From Planctomycetota bacterium (lineage in GTDB: Bacteria; Planctomycetota; Planctomycetia; Planctomycetales; Planctomycetaceae): DNA of 64,000 nt. Under the pieces are notes generated by a model that worked only from the letters and a program-made list of their open reading frames with translations, was not told where the DNA came from and made no database searches. The stretch spans positions 16,958-80,957 of the forward strand of contig JAQBVJ010000016.1 of NCBI GenBank assembly GCA_027623235.1. The letters are read 5' to 3'. Shown here piece after piece: positions 1 to 7,610 of this stretch. The translations under genes and the position numbers were made by a program. Numbering within the stretch: the stretch's first letter is position 1; each line of letters opens with the position of its first letter.

Positions 1-412
1 AGCCGAGAAACCGCGACGTCTCGATCGAACTGGCCATCATCGTGCCCGTGCCCATGTCGGGCTGGTCGGCCCGCACCTGAACCCACATCTCCACACTGCC
101 AATACAAAGTCGATCACCGGAGTGAAGTGGCGTTGGCAGTTCGATTCGCTGTTCGTTGACACGGGTTCCGTTCGTGCTGCCGAGGTCGCGAACCAGGAGC
201 GTATCTCCCTTACGCAGAATTTCCGCGTGACACCCGGAAACCGTCGGATGAGAAATCACCAGGTCTTGATCCGGTCGGCGACCGATCACAACTCGCGTAC
301 CGGTTATCGGGATCTCGCGGTCTTTCTCATTGATTCCCGTCGCGCCGATCAGAACCCACCGATTGGCGGCAAGCCCCGTGGGCTGGGAAATGAGGTCTGG
401 TGAAGTAGACAT
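1..412 (-). CDS. FHA-domain protein, N-terminal part (3' end outside window)
   Basis: Reading the minus strand from an ATG at 412 gives an open frame of about 137 residues that runs off the window edge. Residues about 18-113 form a forkhead-associated domain, a phosphothreonine-binding module. The FHA signatures are visible: GRRPDQDLVISHPTVSGCHA (GR, then S..H) followed by RDLGSTNGTRVNE. The conserved Gly-Arg, Ser, His and Asn-Gly are all present, so peptide binding is plausible. The residues after the domain are Thr/Met-rich linker, and whatever domain follows is outside the window. FHA proteins are usual partners of Ser/Thr kinases, and one with receiver domains is encoded about 14 kb away, but no direct link can be shown. 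The family call is sure; the full architecture is unknown. Confidence 0.85.
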   Translation of the reverse strand, partial: MSTSPDLISQPTGLAANRWVLIGATGINEKDREIPITGTRVVIGRRPDQDLVISHPTVSGCHAEILRKGDTLLVRDLGSTNGTRVNEQRIELPTPLHSGDRLCIGSVEMWVQVRADQPDMGTGTMMASSIETSRFLG

Positions 413-680
413 GGCGAGTGCCGGAAGACATCAACAAGCAGGTCATCTCACAACAATGCGAGTCGTATTCTTGAGGCTAGATCACGTTCTTCGGCGGTCA
501 AATAAATTCAGCTCCTCGAAGCCACGACAAAGTGAGACGCTGCGGCCTGTCACAATGAACCGGTCCAGCCAGCGCACCCGCGTTTCCGATTGAGGCGAAC
601 CACTCAGAATTCGCAGCACGAGGCGGAAACACGAACAAGCGACGATCCTGACGCTTCGAGGTTACCTGCGACTGCGACTG

Positions 681-1736
681 CTACTGCTTCTCGCGGCGCT
701 GCAGTTTCCACACGTCCGGTTCCATGTTGTTTCCGGCGACCATCCACAGTGAGCTGGCGTGGACGAAAAGGCTCGCCGCGTGGCGAGGTTTCCAGGGCGT
801 GTCGGGAACCTCGTGCCAGTTGGTTCCGTCAGCCGAGTGCCAGACGTCCTTGCGGTTGCCGCCTTCGGCGTTGTACCCCTCGCAGACCCACAGTCGGCCG
901 TCCCAGGCGGCGACGTCGTGATACTGTCGCTCCTTCCACGGAGCCGCTTCGGTGTGTCGCTGCCAGTTGACTCCGTCCGCGGAACTCCAGACGTCGTTGT
1001 AGAAGTTGCGTTTCTTTCTGGTTGGAGTGTCGTAGGTGCCTCCACCAAGGATCCAGATGCGGCCGTTCAGAACGGCACTGCCGCCGATCATGCCTCGCGG
1101 AGACCAGCAGGGTTCTTTCGGTGTCAGCTCCTTCCACGTGACTCCGTCCTGAGTCGTCCAGACGTCGCGGTAAAACTTTTCGTCGGCCTTCGCGAAGGCG
1201 GGCATCGTCTGGCCGCCGATCACCCAGATGTGGTCATCGTGGACGACGGTGTAATGCAGCGTCCGCGGGCCCCACGGGACATCCGCGTTGACCAGCTTCC
1301 AGCTCTTTCCGTCCTGGGAGGACCAGACGTCGTTCTGGTAATTCCCCTGATTGGCGTCTCCGCCGATGATCCACATCCGGTCGCGGAAGACGGCATAGCC
1401 GGCGGTGTGACGGCCCTCCCAGTCGGCCTTCGCGTCGAAGGTACGGTCTTTGAACGAGTTCTCTTTGACGAGCGTCCAAGCGGCTCCGTCGAGTGAAGAC
1501 CAGACCTCGTTGTTGCAGATGCGCGGGAAAAACTTTCGCTGGTTCTGCGCCGGATTCCAGCCGCCGAGCAGCCACATCTTCCCCTTGAAGGACAACGCCC
1601 CCGCTCCGTCCCGAGGCGCGAACTCGGCGGTCATCGTGATCTTTTTCCACTCGTACTGCGGGACGTCTTCGGCGTTTGCGTGAAGCGAGAAAATAATGAG
1701 CCAGGCAACAGTCAAAGCGGTGAGTCGTATGGGCAT
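681..1736 (-). CDS. Secreted Kelch-repeat beta-propeller protein
   Basis: 351 residues. Residues 1-22 are a signal peptide (hydrophobic stretch, then ANA before EDVP), so the protein is exported. The rest is a series of Kelch-type blades. Recurrent 'MWLLGG / MWIIGG / IWVIGG / IWILGG / LWVCEG' strands each precede a 'DVWSS.DG..W' strand, giving about six repeats of 50-60 residues. Kelch propellers of this bacterial type resemble N-acetylneuraminate epimerase and galactose-oxidase-like folds, but I see no catalytic signature that fixes a reaction, so it may be a carbohydrate-binding or mutarotase-like surface protein. It lies downstream of the amidohydrolase on the same strand, separated by 138 bp holding a hairpin repeat, so it is probably not tightly co-transcribed. 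Confidence 0.8.
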   Translation of the reverse strand: MPIRLTALTVAWLIIFSLHANAEDVPQYEWKKITMTAEFAPRDGAGALSFKGKMWLLGGWNPAQNQRKFFPRICNNEVWSSLDGAAWTLVKENSFKDRTFDAKADWEGRHTAGYAVFRDRMWIIGGDANQGNYQNDVWSSQDGKSWKLVNADVPWGPRTLHYTVVHDDHIWVIGGQTMPAFAKADEKFYRDVWTTQDGVTWKELTPKEPCWSPRGMIGGSAVLNGRIWILGGGTYDTPTRKKRNFYNDVWSSADGVNWQRHTEAAPWKERQYHDVAAWDGRLWVCEGYNAEGGNRKDVWHSADGTNWHEVPDTPWKPRHAASLFVHASSLWMVAGNNMEPDVWKLQRREKQ

Positions 1737-1770
1737 TTGGATCTCCGGTCAGTTTGTCTCACGCAGGTGT

Positions 1771-1864
1771 AGGCCGGATCTAGCGGAACGCCGCTCCGGC
1801 AGTTGAAGTTGTCGAATGCTTTCGTTGCCGGAACGTCGTCGCTTCGCTCCTCGGTTCGGCCTGC
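1771..1864. repeat. Inverted pair of an interspersed hairpin repeat
   Basis: Two copies of a roughly 33-40 bp element lie head to head between the amidohydrolase stop and the Kelch gene. Copy A (about 1771-1802) reads on the minus strand CTGCCGGAGCGGCGTTCCGC and onward to GGCCTAC. Copy B (about 1824-1864) starts TTGCCGGAACG on the plus strand and ends TTCGGCCTGCG. Related copies occur at 31169-31203 and 59130-59164. Copy A folds into a strong hairpin: GCCGGA at 1773-1778 pairs with TCCGGC at 1795-1800, with an inner AGCGG/CCGCT stem. The position just after a stop codon suggests transcript termination or mRNA end protection. Confidence 0.6.
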
Positions 1865-1874
1865 GATGGATTTC

Positions 1875-2771
1875 TCACGCGTACTCCGGCAGAAACCGTT
1901 TCCAGTTTTCATAAATAATGTTGTGAATCATCTCGTCGGGGACCTTCGGGAAGTTTGTGCCGACGACGATGTTGTTGATTTTCTGCTGACCGGCGATGAC
2001 CTGGGCCGTCGTCGCCGATGGGAAGTCCGATCCGAAGATCAACTTGTGCTCGACGCCGTACTCGATCGCCGACATGAAGGCCTGGTAGTGTCGCAACGGG
2101 CGGTAGTGCAGGGCCGAGATGTTCGTATAGAGGTTCGGGTGTTTGCGGATCAGGACGACGCACTCGTCCTCCCAGGGGTGGCCCATATGAGCGATCACGA
2201 TTCGCAGGTCCGGGCAGGCGATCGCGATATCTTCGAGCTGGATCGGGTTGGCGTATTTCAGCGGGCCAGGGCGGACGAAAGAAGTGCCCTGGTGAATGTT
2301 GACGGGAATGCCCAGCGACTCGGCCTTCTTAAACAGCGGCAGATGCTTCGGATCCTGCGGGTCCCAGTTCTGGTAAATCGGCGAGCATTTCAGCCCTCGC
2401 AGCCCGAGCCCGTTGACGTAGTACTCAAGCTGCTCGACACAGTCCTCGTCGTTGGGGTCGACCGAGCACCAGCCGATGAACCGGTCCGAGTGCTCGCTGA
2501 CGAACTTTGCGATGAGTTCCTGATCGGCGTTGATCCCGGTGAAGGGAGCTTTGATGCCGAAGACGACGACCTTGTCGGCCTCGGCGGTCGCCGCAAGAAG
2601 CTGTTCGGGCCGCGAGTCGAATGCGTTGTTCTGGTCGGTGTCACCGCCAGCGAAGTAGACGTCGTCGGTCAGCCTCATTTTCGCGCGTTTGGCCTCCCAC
2701 GCGAATTCAACGAACTCATCGGAGAGGTGGTCCGGGTACCACATCAGATTGCTGTGCGTGTCAAAGAGCAT
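1875..2771 (-). CDS. Amidohydrolase family protein (Amidohydro_2 / TIM-barrel metal hydrolase)
   Basis: 298 residues, no signal peptide, cytoplasmic. The sequence follows the Amidohydro_2 plan: N-terminal DTHSN strand, 'GWCSVDPNDED' with the conserved P, 'GLRGLKCSP' strand, 'IPVNIHQGT' with a metal-ligand-type His, 'RIVIAHMGHPW' with a second His, and a C-terminal 'LIFGSDFPS' carrying the catalytic-type Asp. The usual N-terminal D.H.H metal motif is reduced to D.H, seen also in some decarboxylase-like members. Substrate unknown; relatives hydrolyse or decarboxylate small aromatic and lactone substrates. Its ATG lies inside the 3' end of the MFS transporter gene (11-bp overlap), so the two are translationally coupled and may handle the same compound. 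Confidence 0.82.
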   Translation of the reverse strand: MLFDTHSNLMWYPDHLSDEFVEFAWEAKRAKMRLTDDVYFAGGDTDQNNAFDSRPEQLLAATAEADKVVVFGIKAPFTGINADQELIAKFVSEHSDRFIGWCSVDPNDEDCVEQLEYYVNGLGLRGLKCSPIYQNWDPQDPKHLPLFKKAESLGIPVNIHQGTSFVRPGPLKYANPIQLEDIAIACPDLRIVIAHMGHPWEDECVVLIRKHPNLYTNISALHYRPLRHYQAFMSAIEYGVEHKLIFGSDFPSATTAQVIAGQQKINNIVVGTNFPKVPDEMIHNIIYENWKRFLPEYA

Positions 2772-4158
2772 CCGCGGTTTCCCCCTTCACTTTTCCATCA
2801 GGAGTGTCGTCTGGATCGACGAACAGCCAGCTTATCGCTGCCGCCAGATAGATGGCAGCGACCAGGTAGACGACGTTGTTCCAGTCACCTCCGCGTTCCT
2901 TGATGTCCCCGATCATGTAGCCCAGCAGAACCGGCATCGTGAAGCCACCAATTGTGCCGGCCATATTCATCATGCCCATCACGACGGCCGTGTTCCTTCC
3001 GGCGACATCCATCGTTGCGGCCCAGGCGGCGGGGTTGGCGGCTCCGGAAAACACGGCTCCCAGTGACATCAGCAGGACGAACTGATCCGCGTTGCGGCTC
3101 CAGGCCGACGCGAGGCTGAGAGCACCGCAGACCAACAGAGCGACCACGGCAACTCCAACGCGGCTGGCTCGCTTATTCGACGCCGTGGCGAGGAGGCGAT
3201 CGACCGTGAACCCGCCGAGCAGCGTGCCCACGACAACTCCGGCGAGCGGCCATGCCGCGAGCGATCCCGCTTCGGTCGACGTGATTTCAAAACGATATTC
3301 AAGGAACGCCGGGAACCAGGTCACGAACAGCCAGAAGCCTGCCGCTCGAAATACGGACTGCACATTGATGGCCAAGATGGTCCGGTTTCGCAGCAGGCGG
3401 TGCCAGTTGATGGGCTCGGAGGGTTGTTCGACGTCGCGCGGTGAGCCGCCAGGCTGTAGCGGAACGGCGCGAGCCGTCCGGTCGATCGCAGTTTCGTCCT
3501 GCGCTTCACCGGGCGGCTTGCGCCGCTCCGCTACGTCAGCGCAGCGCAGCCACGGATGCTCCTCGGGTCGGGTTCGAAAGAACAGAAAGAACGCCGCGGA
3601 CCAGGCGACTCCGACCAGCGAGTACATCCAGAACACTTCCCGCCAGTGGTAGTGCTCCATCAGTTTCGCGGTGAGCTTCATGGCGACGACGCCTCCGATG
3701 GACATCGAAGCGGCGATGACCGCGCTGCAGACGCCTCGCCGGTTTTCATGAAACCAGTCGGAGACGATGTTCGCCGAAATCGGCACCATGCCCGCCTGAG
3801 CCCCGCCGAACGCGACTCTCGAGGCCAGCAGCCCGAAATACGAAAACGCGAGGGAACTCCACACCGTGAAGATCGACCAGAGCAGACTGATCGCCGAGTA
3901 CGCCTTCCGAGTTCCGATGCGATTCCCCAGCCAGCCGCCGGGAATCTGAAAGATAAAGTAGCCGCCGGAGAACACACCCAGCACCCAGCCCATCTGTTCT
4001 TCCGACAGATGAAGCTCTTCCATGATCGTCGTATTGGCAACGGCAATGCAGTGCCGAGTGAGATAAGCGCTCCCCGCAGCCAGGCCGAGCAGACCGATGA
4101 CCCCGATCTGAGCCGCATTGAGCGGGCCGTTCTGAGGATTCCGGTCTGGCTGTCCCAC
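2761..4158 (-). CDS. MFS transporter (anion:cation symporter-like)
   Basis: 465 residues with about 12 membrane segments in two halves. The N half has 'GGYFIFQIPGGWLGNRIGTRK' around the TM2-3 loop, the typical MFS G..D/NR.G.R/K motif A. It resembles the ACS family of organic-anion symporters (hexuronate, phthalate and similar acids). The start is GTG at 4158, preceded by AAGGGA. Residues about 209-235, in the central cytoplasmic loop between TM6 and TM7, are encoded by a palindromic repeat pair (separate entry); this makes the loop unusually hydrophilic and Arg/Pro-rich but leaves the frame open. The formamidase stop is 18 bp upstream and the amidohydrolase overlaps downstream, so the three genes form one unit, probably for uptake and hydrolysis of an amide or organic acid. 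Confidence 0.85.
   Translation of the reverse strand: MGQPDRNPQNGPLNAAQIGVIGLLGLAAGSAYLTRHCIAVANTTIMEELHLSEEQMGWVLGVFSGGYFIFQIPGGWLGNRIGTRKAYSAISLLWSIFTVWSSLAFSYFGLLASRVAFGGAQAGMVPISANIVSDWFHENRRGVCSAVIAASMSIGGVVAMKLTAKLMEHYHWREVFWMYSLVGVAWSAAFFLFFRTRPEEHPWLRCADVAERRKPPGEAQDETAIDRTARAVPLQPGGSPRDVEQPSEPINWHRLLRNRTILAINVQSVFRAAGFWLFVTWFPAFLEYRFEITSTEAGSLAAWPLAGVVVGTLLGGFTVDRLLATASNKRASRVGVAVVALLVCGALSLASAWSRNADQFVLLMSLGAVFSGAANPAAWAATMDVAGRNTAVVMGMMNMAGTIGGFTMPVLLGYMIGDIKERGGDWNNVVYLVAAIYLAAAISWLFVDPDDTPDGKVKGETADAL
3456..3534. repeat. Palindromic repeat pair inserted in frame in the MFS gene
   Basis: Two 27-bp arms are inverted relative to each other: 3456-3482 (begins GTAGCGGAACGGCGCGAGCC) and 3508-3534 (ends GCTCCGCTAC), separated by 25 bp. 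The reverse complement of the second arm differs from the first at only three positions. A further single copy is intergenic at 26932-26957. Inside the MFS gene the pair encodes part of the central loop, giving residues such as AERRKPPGEA and ARAVPL. The structure is that of a mobile REP/BIME-like element that landed in coding DNA without breaking the frame. Confidence 0.75.
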
Positions 4159-4176
4159 TCGGTCGTCCCTTCCCGG

Positions 4177-5076
4177 TCACTCGGATGGAGGAGTCGCCAG
4201 GTACTTTTTCTCGATCTTTGTTCCCACCGTGCCGATGCCGTAGTAGCCGACGGAAATCCGCCCGACATGAGTCAGCACGTCGTACGCTTTCCAGCGATCC
4301 CAGCCGAAGTCCTCTTCCATCCACAGGATTAACTGCGCATAGGCCTCGGCAATCGACCGTTCCATCGGACAGCCGGTCGCGACAGTCACGATTTCGGTTT
4401 CGGTTTCAATGCGTGGCCCGGCGAGCGTTTTCGATTTGACCAGCTCAACAGAGATCGTTGTCTCGGCAGCCATCTCGAGGCCGGTGGCGGAGAGCTCACC
4501 ATGTCCCATCGCGGCGTGAGCATCACCCAGGTAGAGGTACGCTCCCTCAACAAAGACCGGCAGATGAATCGTGCTGCCGGGACGAACCTCGACCAGGTCG
4601 AGGTTGCCGCCGTGTGGACCGGCCGGCAGAGTGGTCGGCACGCCAACGGCCGGAGCCGTCCCGATGCAGCCCAGCATGGGCTCATAGGGAATCGCCAGGT
4701 CGTCGCTCCAGAAGATCTGCCCGTCTCGAATCGGACAGACATGCGCGCCGGGCGGGACGTCCGTGCCAACAAGCCACTCGCACAGTTGTTTGGGAGATCC
4801 CGTATAGGTCGCCGCCTGGCCGTCGCGTGGTTCGATCCGGTGAATCGTGACCGCGATTGAATCGCCTGGCTGTGCTCCCTCGATGTAGATCGGGCCGGCG
4901 ACCGGATTGCTGAACGGCATGGCCTGCTTGTCACGCTGATCTTTGTTCGTGCGAATCTGCCCGGACAGCGCGTCTTCCGATTCGACCAGTAACGTCGCGC
5001 CGGACGCGATCCGGACCCGCGGTTCAAGGTGTCGGCTGAATTCGTAAATAAGGGGTTCGGCGGCAACTCGGTTCAT
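4177..5076 (-). CDS. Formamidase/acetamidase family protein
   Basis: 299 residues from the chosen ATG. FmdA/AmdA-family features are clear: 'GPIYIEGAQPGDSIAVTIHRIEP' near residue 75, 'PMLGCIGTAPA' in the middle, and 'GDAHAAMGHGELSATGLEMAAETTISVEL' in the C half, the signature of this zinc-dependent cytoplasmic amidase family. These enzymes hydrolyse formamide or acetamide to the acid and ammonia. The open frame extends to 5127, but the ATG at 5076 has CAGGA upstream and begins at the point where family homology starts, so I prefer it. It lies 18 bp before the MFS gene and about 130 bp after cheR. Release of ammonia next to an ammonium-type chemoreceptor operon is suggestive. The exact substrate is not determined by sequence. 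Confidence 0.87.
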   Translation of the reverse strand: MNRVAAEPLIYEFSRHLEPRVRIASGATLLVESEDALSGQIRTNKDQRDKQAMPFSNPVAGPIYIEGAQPGDSIAVTIHRIEPRDGQAATYTGSPKQLCEWLVGTDVPPGAHVCPIRDGQIFWSDDLAIPYEPMLGCIGTAPAVGVPTTLPAGPHGGNLDLVEVRPGSTIHLPVFVEGAYLYLGDAHAAMGHGELSATGLEMAAETTISVELVKSKTLAGPRIETETEIVTVATGCPMERSIAEAYAQLILWMEEDFGWDRWKAYDVLTHVGRISVGYYGIGTVGTKIEKKYLATPPSE

Positions 5077-5203
5077 TAGGAGCATCCTGTCGGTGTCTCT
5101 GGGATTGACCAGTCCGGAGAAACGCACGAGGTGCGTCGCAAATGCGGACCGTATTGTTGCGCGGAACTCACTTCACTGCACGCGCGGCGCGATTCTCAAG
5201 CGA

Positions 5204-6034
5204 TCACGAAATGACCGTCGGGCGGAAGCACGGCACAGCACTTTTCGTGTCGCGAACAAAGAGCCGTGACTCATGAGAAATTGATTCGGTGGCGCCGAGC
5301 AGGAGGCAGCCGTCGTCTGCCAGACACGCGGCGACTCGCGCGAGCACCTTTTGCCGAGCGGGTTCCGTGAGGTAAATCAGCACGTTTCTCAACAGGACCA
5401 GATCGAACTGCCGCAACGGCGGCGGGTCAGCGCAGAGGTTGATCTCGCGAAAATCGATCGACTCACGAAGGTCCTCGCGAATCACCCAGGCACGTCCTTC
5501 CTGTCGAAAAAAACGCTCACGGCGTTCAGGAGACAGGCCGCGCTGCGATTTGATTTCGTTGTACGATCCGGTTCTTGCCTGATCGAGCATCGAACGCGAA
5601 AGATCCGTCGCGACGATCCTGACCGTCCAGCCTGCGAACGCTCCCGCAAACTGTTCTTTCATCAGCATTGCCAGGCTGTACGGTTCCTGCCCGGCGGCAC
5701 ACGCGGCGGACCAGATCGTGAGTTCCCGCCTGTCACGACGACGCTCAATCAGTCGCGGAAGAATCTGCGAAGCCAGCGCATCAAACGTGTCTGAGTCACG
5801 GAAGAAAGACGACTCGTGAGTCAGCATCGCTTCGACGATCTGTCGTTCGAGGTCCACGTCGGGTGTCGCGCGTAGACGGTCCACCATCGCCTCGACGTTG
5901 CCCGCGCCGATTGCCTGGGCAAGCGGAGTCAGGCGTGCCTCCACAAGATACGTCTTGTCACTCCCCAGCAGATTGCCGGCACATTTTTCCAACAGGCTGC
6001 TGATCCACTCAAAGCTGGCGGTTGAGACCGACAT
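5204..6034 (-). CDS. cheR: Chemoreceptor glutamate methyltransferase CheR
   Basis: 276 residues, usual length. It transfers methyl groups from S-adenosylmethionine to glutamates of chemoreceptors. The N-terminal helical domain carries 'THESSFFRD', and the SAM-binding domain begins with 'IWSAACAAGQEPYSLAM' (family norm: CSTGEEPYS) and contains 'DLVLLRNVLIYL', the CheR C/RNVLIYF motif. No C-terminal receptor-tethering or TPR extension. It is the last gene of the chemosensory operon, and its start overlaps the cheB stop by one base. Substrates should be the two receptors encoded upstream. Confidence 0.95.
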   Translation of the reverse strand: MSVSTASFEWISSLLEKCAGNLLGSDKTYLVEARLTPLAQAIGAGNVEAMVDRLRATPDVDLERQIVEAMLTHESSFFRDSDTFDALASQILPRLIERRRDRRELTIWSAACAAGQEPYSLAMLMKEQFAGAFAGWTVRIVATDLSRSMLDQARTGSYNEIKSQRGLSPERRERFFRQEGRAWVIREDLRESIDFREINLCADPPPLRQFDLVLLRNVLIYLTEPARQKVLARVAACLADDGCLLLGATESISHESRLFVRDTKSAVPCFRPTVIS

Positions 6035-7137
6035 CAGTGGCTCTCCCGACTGCCGGGCTCAGACAGACGCTGGCGGATCATCCGCCCGACTCGGACAGGA
6101 GTGAGCATCGCGTCGGCGAGACCGGCTCGCGCGACGCTGCCGGCCATTCCCCACACGACGCTGCTGGCTTCGTCCTGGACGATGACGCGGCCTCCAGCGT
6201 CGACGATTGCCTGGCTTCCCGAGAGACCGTCGACTCCCATGCCGGTCAGGACGACTCCCAGCACGGCTGGTCCGAATACCTCAGCGGCCGATCGAAACAG
6301 CACGTCGGCCGCCGGTCGACACGAGTGCTCGGGCGGCTCTTGATGCAGTCTCAACGACACGCCGGCGGGATTTCGTGCGAGCTCCAGGTGATGTCCGGCC
6401 GCGGCGATCCAGACCTGCGCCGCATCCAGCGGCAGGTCGGCCGCCGCCTCTTTCACGACGAGTCCCGTTCGCTGAGACAGACGATCGGCCAGCGCCGCCG
6501 TAAAACCAACGGAGATGTGCTGCACGATCAGCACGGGAGTTTTCAAGTCGGAAGGCAGCGCGGCGAGGACCGTCGCCAGCACGGCCGGGCCGCCTGTCGA
6601 TGCGGCAATCGTGACGACTTCAACTCGCGCGGCGGCACTTCCAGTCCGCAGCGAGATGGCGGCTTTCGCAGCCAGCGTGCGTTGAGAGTCGTCTGGATTC
6701 GTCGAACGGGTCGGGACGGCCAGCCTGGCCCGGGCACGCAACTCGACGAGCGTTCGGATGCGCGGCAGCAGTTCCTGTTCGACGCACTGCTCCAGTGCGT
6801 CGCTGCTGTCCGGCTTCAGGATGTAATCGTCGGCCCCCAGAAACAGGGCTTCCACCGATTCGGCCGTGCCGCGTTTTGTGAGGCGGCTGAACATGATTAC
6901 GGGCAGGACGGGGTACTGCCGCCGCAAGGCTCGAAGCGTTTCCAGTCCGTTCAGTTGTGGCATTTCCAAATCGAGCAGCACGAGATCCGGCTGCGACTGC
7001 TCGAGCTTCGCCAGAGCGATCAGCCCGTCGGCCGCGGTCGCTGCGACTTCGATATTCGGATCGCGAGTCAACAGTCGAGTCAACATCAGACGCGTCGTTG
7101 AAGAATCATCGACGATCAGAATGCGGATAGGCGTCAT
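6034..7137 (-). CDS. cheB: Chemoreceptor methylesterase/deamidase CheB
   Basis: 367 residues with an N-terminal receiver and a C-terminal methylesterase. The receiver (1-120) has the acidic pair in 'ILIVDDSS', phospho-acceptor Asp56 in 'LVLLDLEMP' and the Lys in 'YILKP'. The esterase domain has the catalytic Ser in 'IAASTGGPA', the His in 'LIVQHIS' and the Asp in 'LTGMGVDG', so the triad is intact. CheB removes receptor methyl groups when phosphorylated by CheA, giving adaptation. Starts within the cheW stop (4-bp overlap) and runs into cheR. Apart from the kinase's second receiver this is the only canonical receiver in the cluster. Confidence 0.95.
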   Translation of the reverse strand: MTPIRILIVDDSSTTRLMLTRLLTRDPNIEVAATAADGLIALAKLEQSQPDLVLLDLEMPQLNGLETLRALRRQYPVLPVIMFSRLTKRGTAESVEALFLGADDYILKPDSSDALEQCVEQELLPRIRTLVELRARARLAVPTRSTNPDDSQRTLAAKAAISLRTGSAAARVEVVTIAASTGGPAVLATVLAALPSDLKTPVLIVQHISVGFTAALADRLSQRTGLVVKEAAADLPLDAAQVWIAAAGHHLELARNPAGVSLRLHQEPPEHSCRPAADVLFRSAAEVFGPAVLGVVLTGMGVDGLSGSQAIVDAGGRVIVQDEASSVVWGMAGSVARAGLADAMLTPVRVGRMIRQRLSEPGSRESH

Positions 7138-7610
7138 GCAGTTGCTGCGGAGAGAGGCGCTGCGTGGAGTGCCGCTGCGTGCCTGACAATTTGACCGGCG
7201 TCCAGAATCAGCAGCAGACGGTCGCTGAGTTTACACGCTCCCCGAATCAGCTCAATCACGGCCCGGTCCAGCGTCTCGGGCGAGGGCTCAAACATCGACC
7301 CATCGACAGAAATCACATCGCCCATTCGGTCGACCAGAAAGCTGACCGGCTCCCCTTCGTGCTGTACGATCAGATTGACCATTCGAGAGCCTTCTGGTCG
7401 TGCGGTGAGCCCAAGACACTCGCGCAGATCGATCGCCGTCACAATCTGTCCGCGAAGATTGACCAGGCCTCGCACCATGTGCGCGGCGAGCGGAACCGGC
7501 GTGACCGGCTGATCGGTGATGATCTCCTGCGTCTGCTGTACGTCGATGCCGAACAGCAGTCCGTCCAGCTCAAACGTGCAAAGCTCACCTTGTTCCTGTT
7601 TGAGGGTCAT
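7134..7610 (-). CDS. cheW: Chemotaxis coupling protein CheW
   Basis: 158 residues, a single CheW domain that bridges CheA to chemoreceptor tips at the membrane. Typical features are '[21 protein letters not shown]' at the start, '[24 protein letters not shown]' in the middle and '[12 protein letters not shown]' near residue 95. It overlaps the receptor gene before it and cheB after it by 4 bp each (ATGA), so translation is coupled. The C-terminal Ala-rich tail has no recognised role. Confidence 0.94.
   Translation of the reverse strand: MTLKQEQGELCTFELDGLLFGIDVQQTQEIITDQPVTPVPLAAHMVRGLVNLRGQIVTAIDLRECLGLTARPEGSRMVNLIVQHEGEPVSFLVDRMGDVISVDGSMFEPSPETLDRAVIELIRGACKLSDRLLLILDAGQIVRHAAALHAAPLSAATA

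Noticed and set aside
759..1496. 245-codon plus-strand frame opposite the Kelch gene
   Set aside because: Antisense shadow; no signal, motif or ribosome site.
1803..2903. 366-codon plus-strand frame opposite the amidohydrolase
   Set aside because: Antisense shadow in GC-rich DNA; the minus strand has clear family motifs.
5122..5136. Perfect hairpin ACGCAC-GAG-GTGCGT between cheR and the formamidase gene
   Set aside because: Short stem and no U-tract; not enough to call a terminator.
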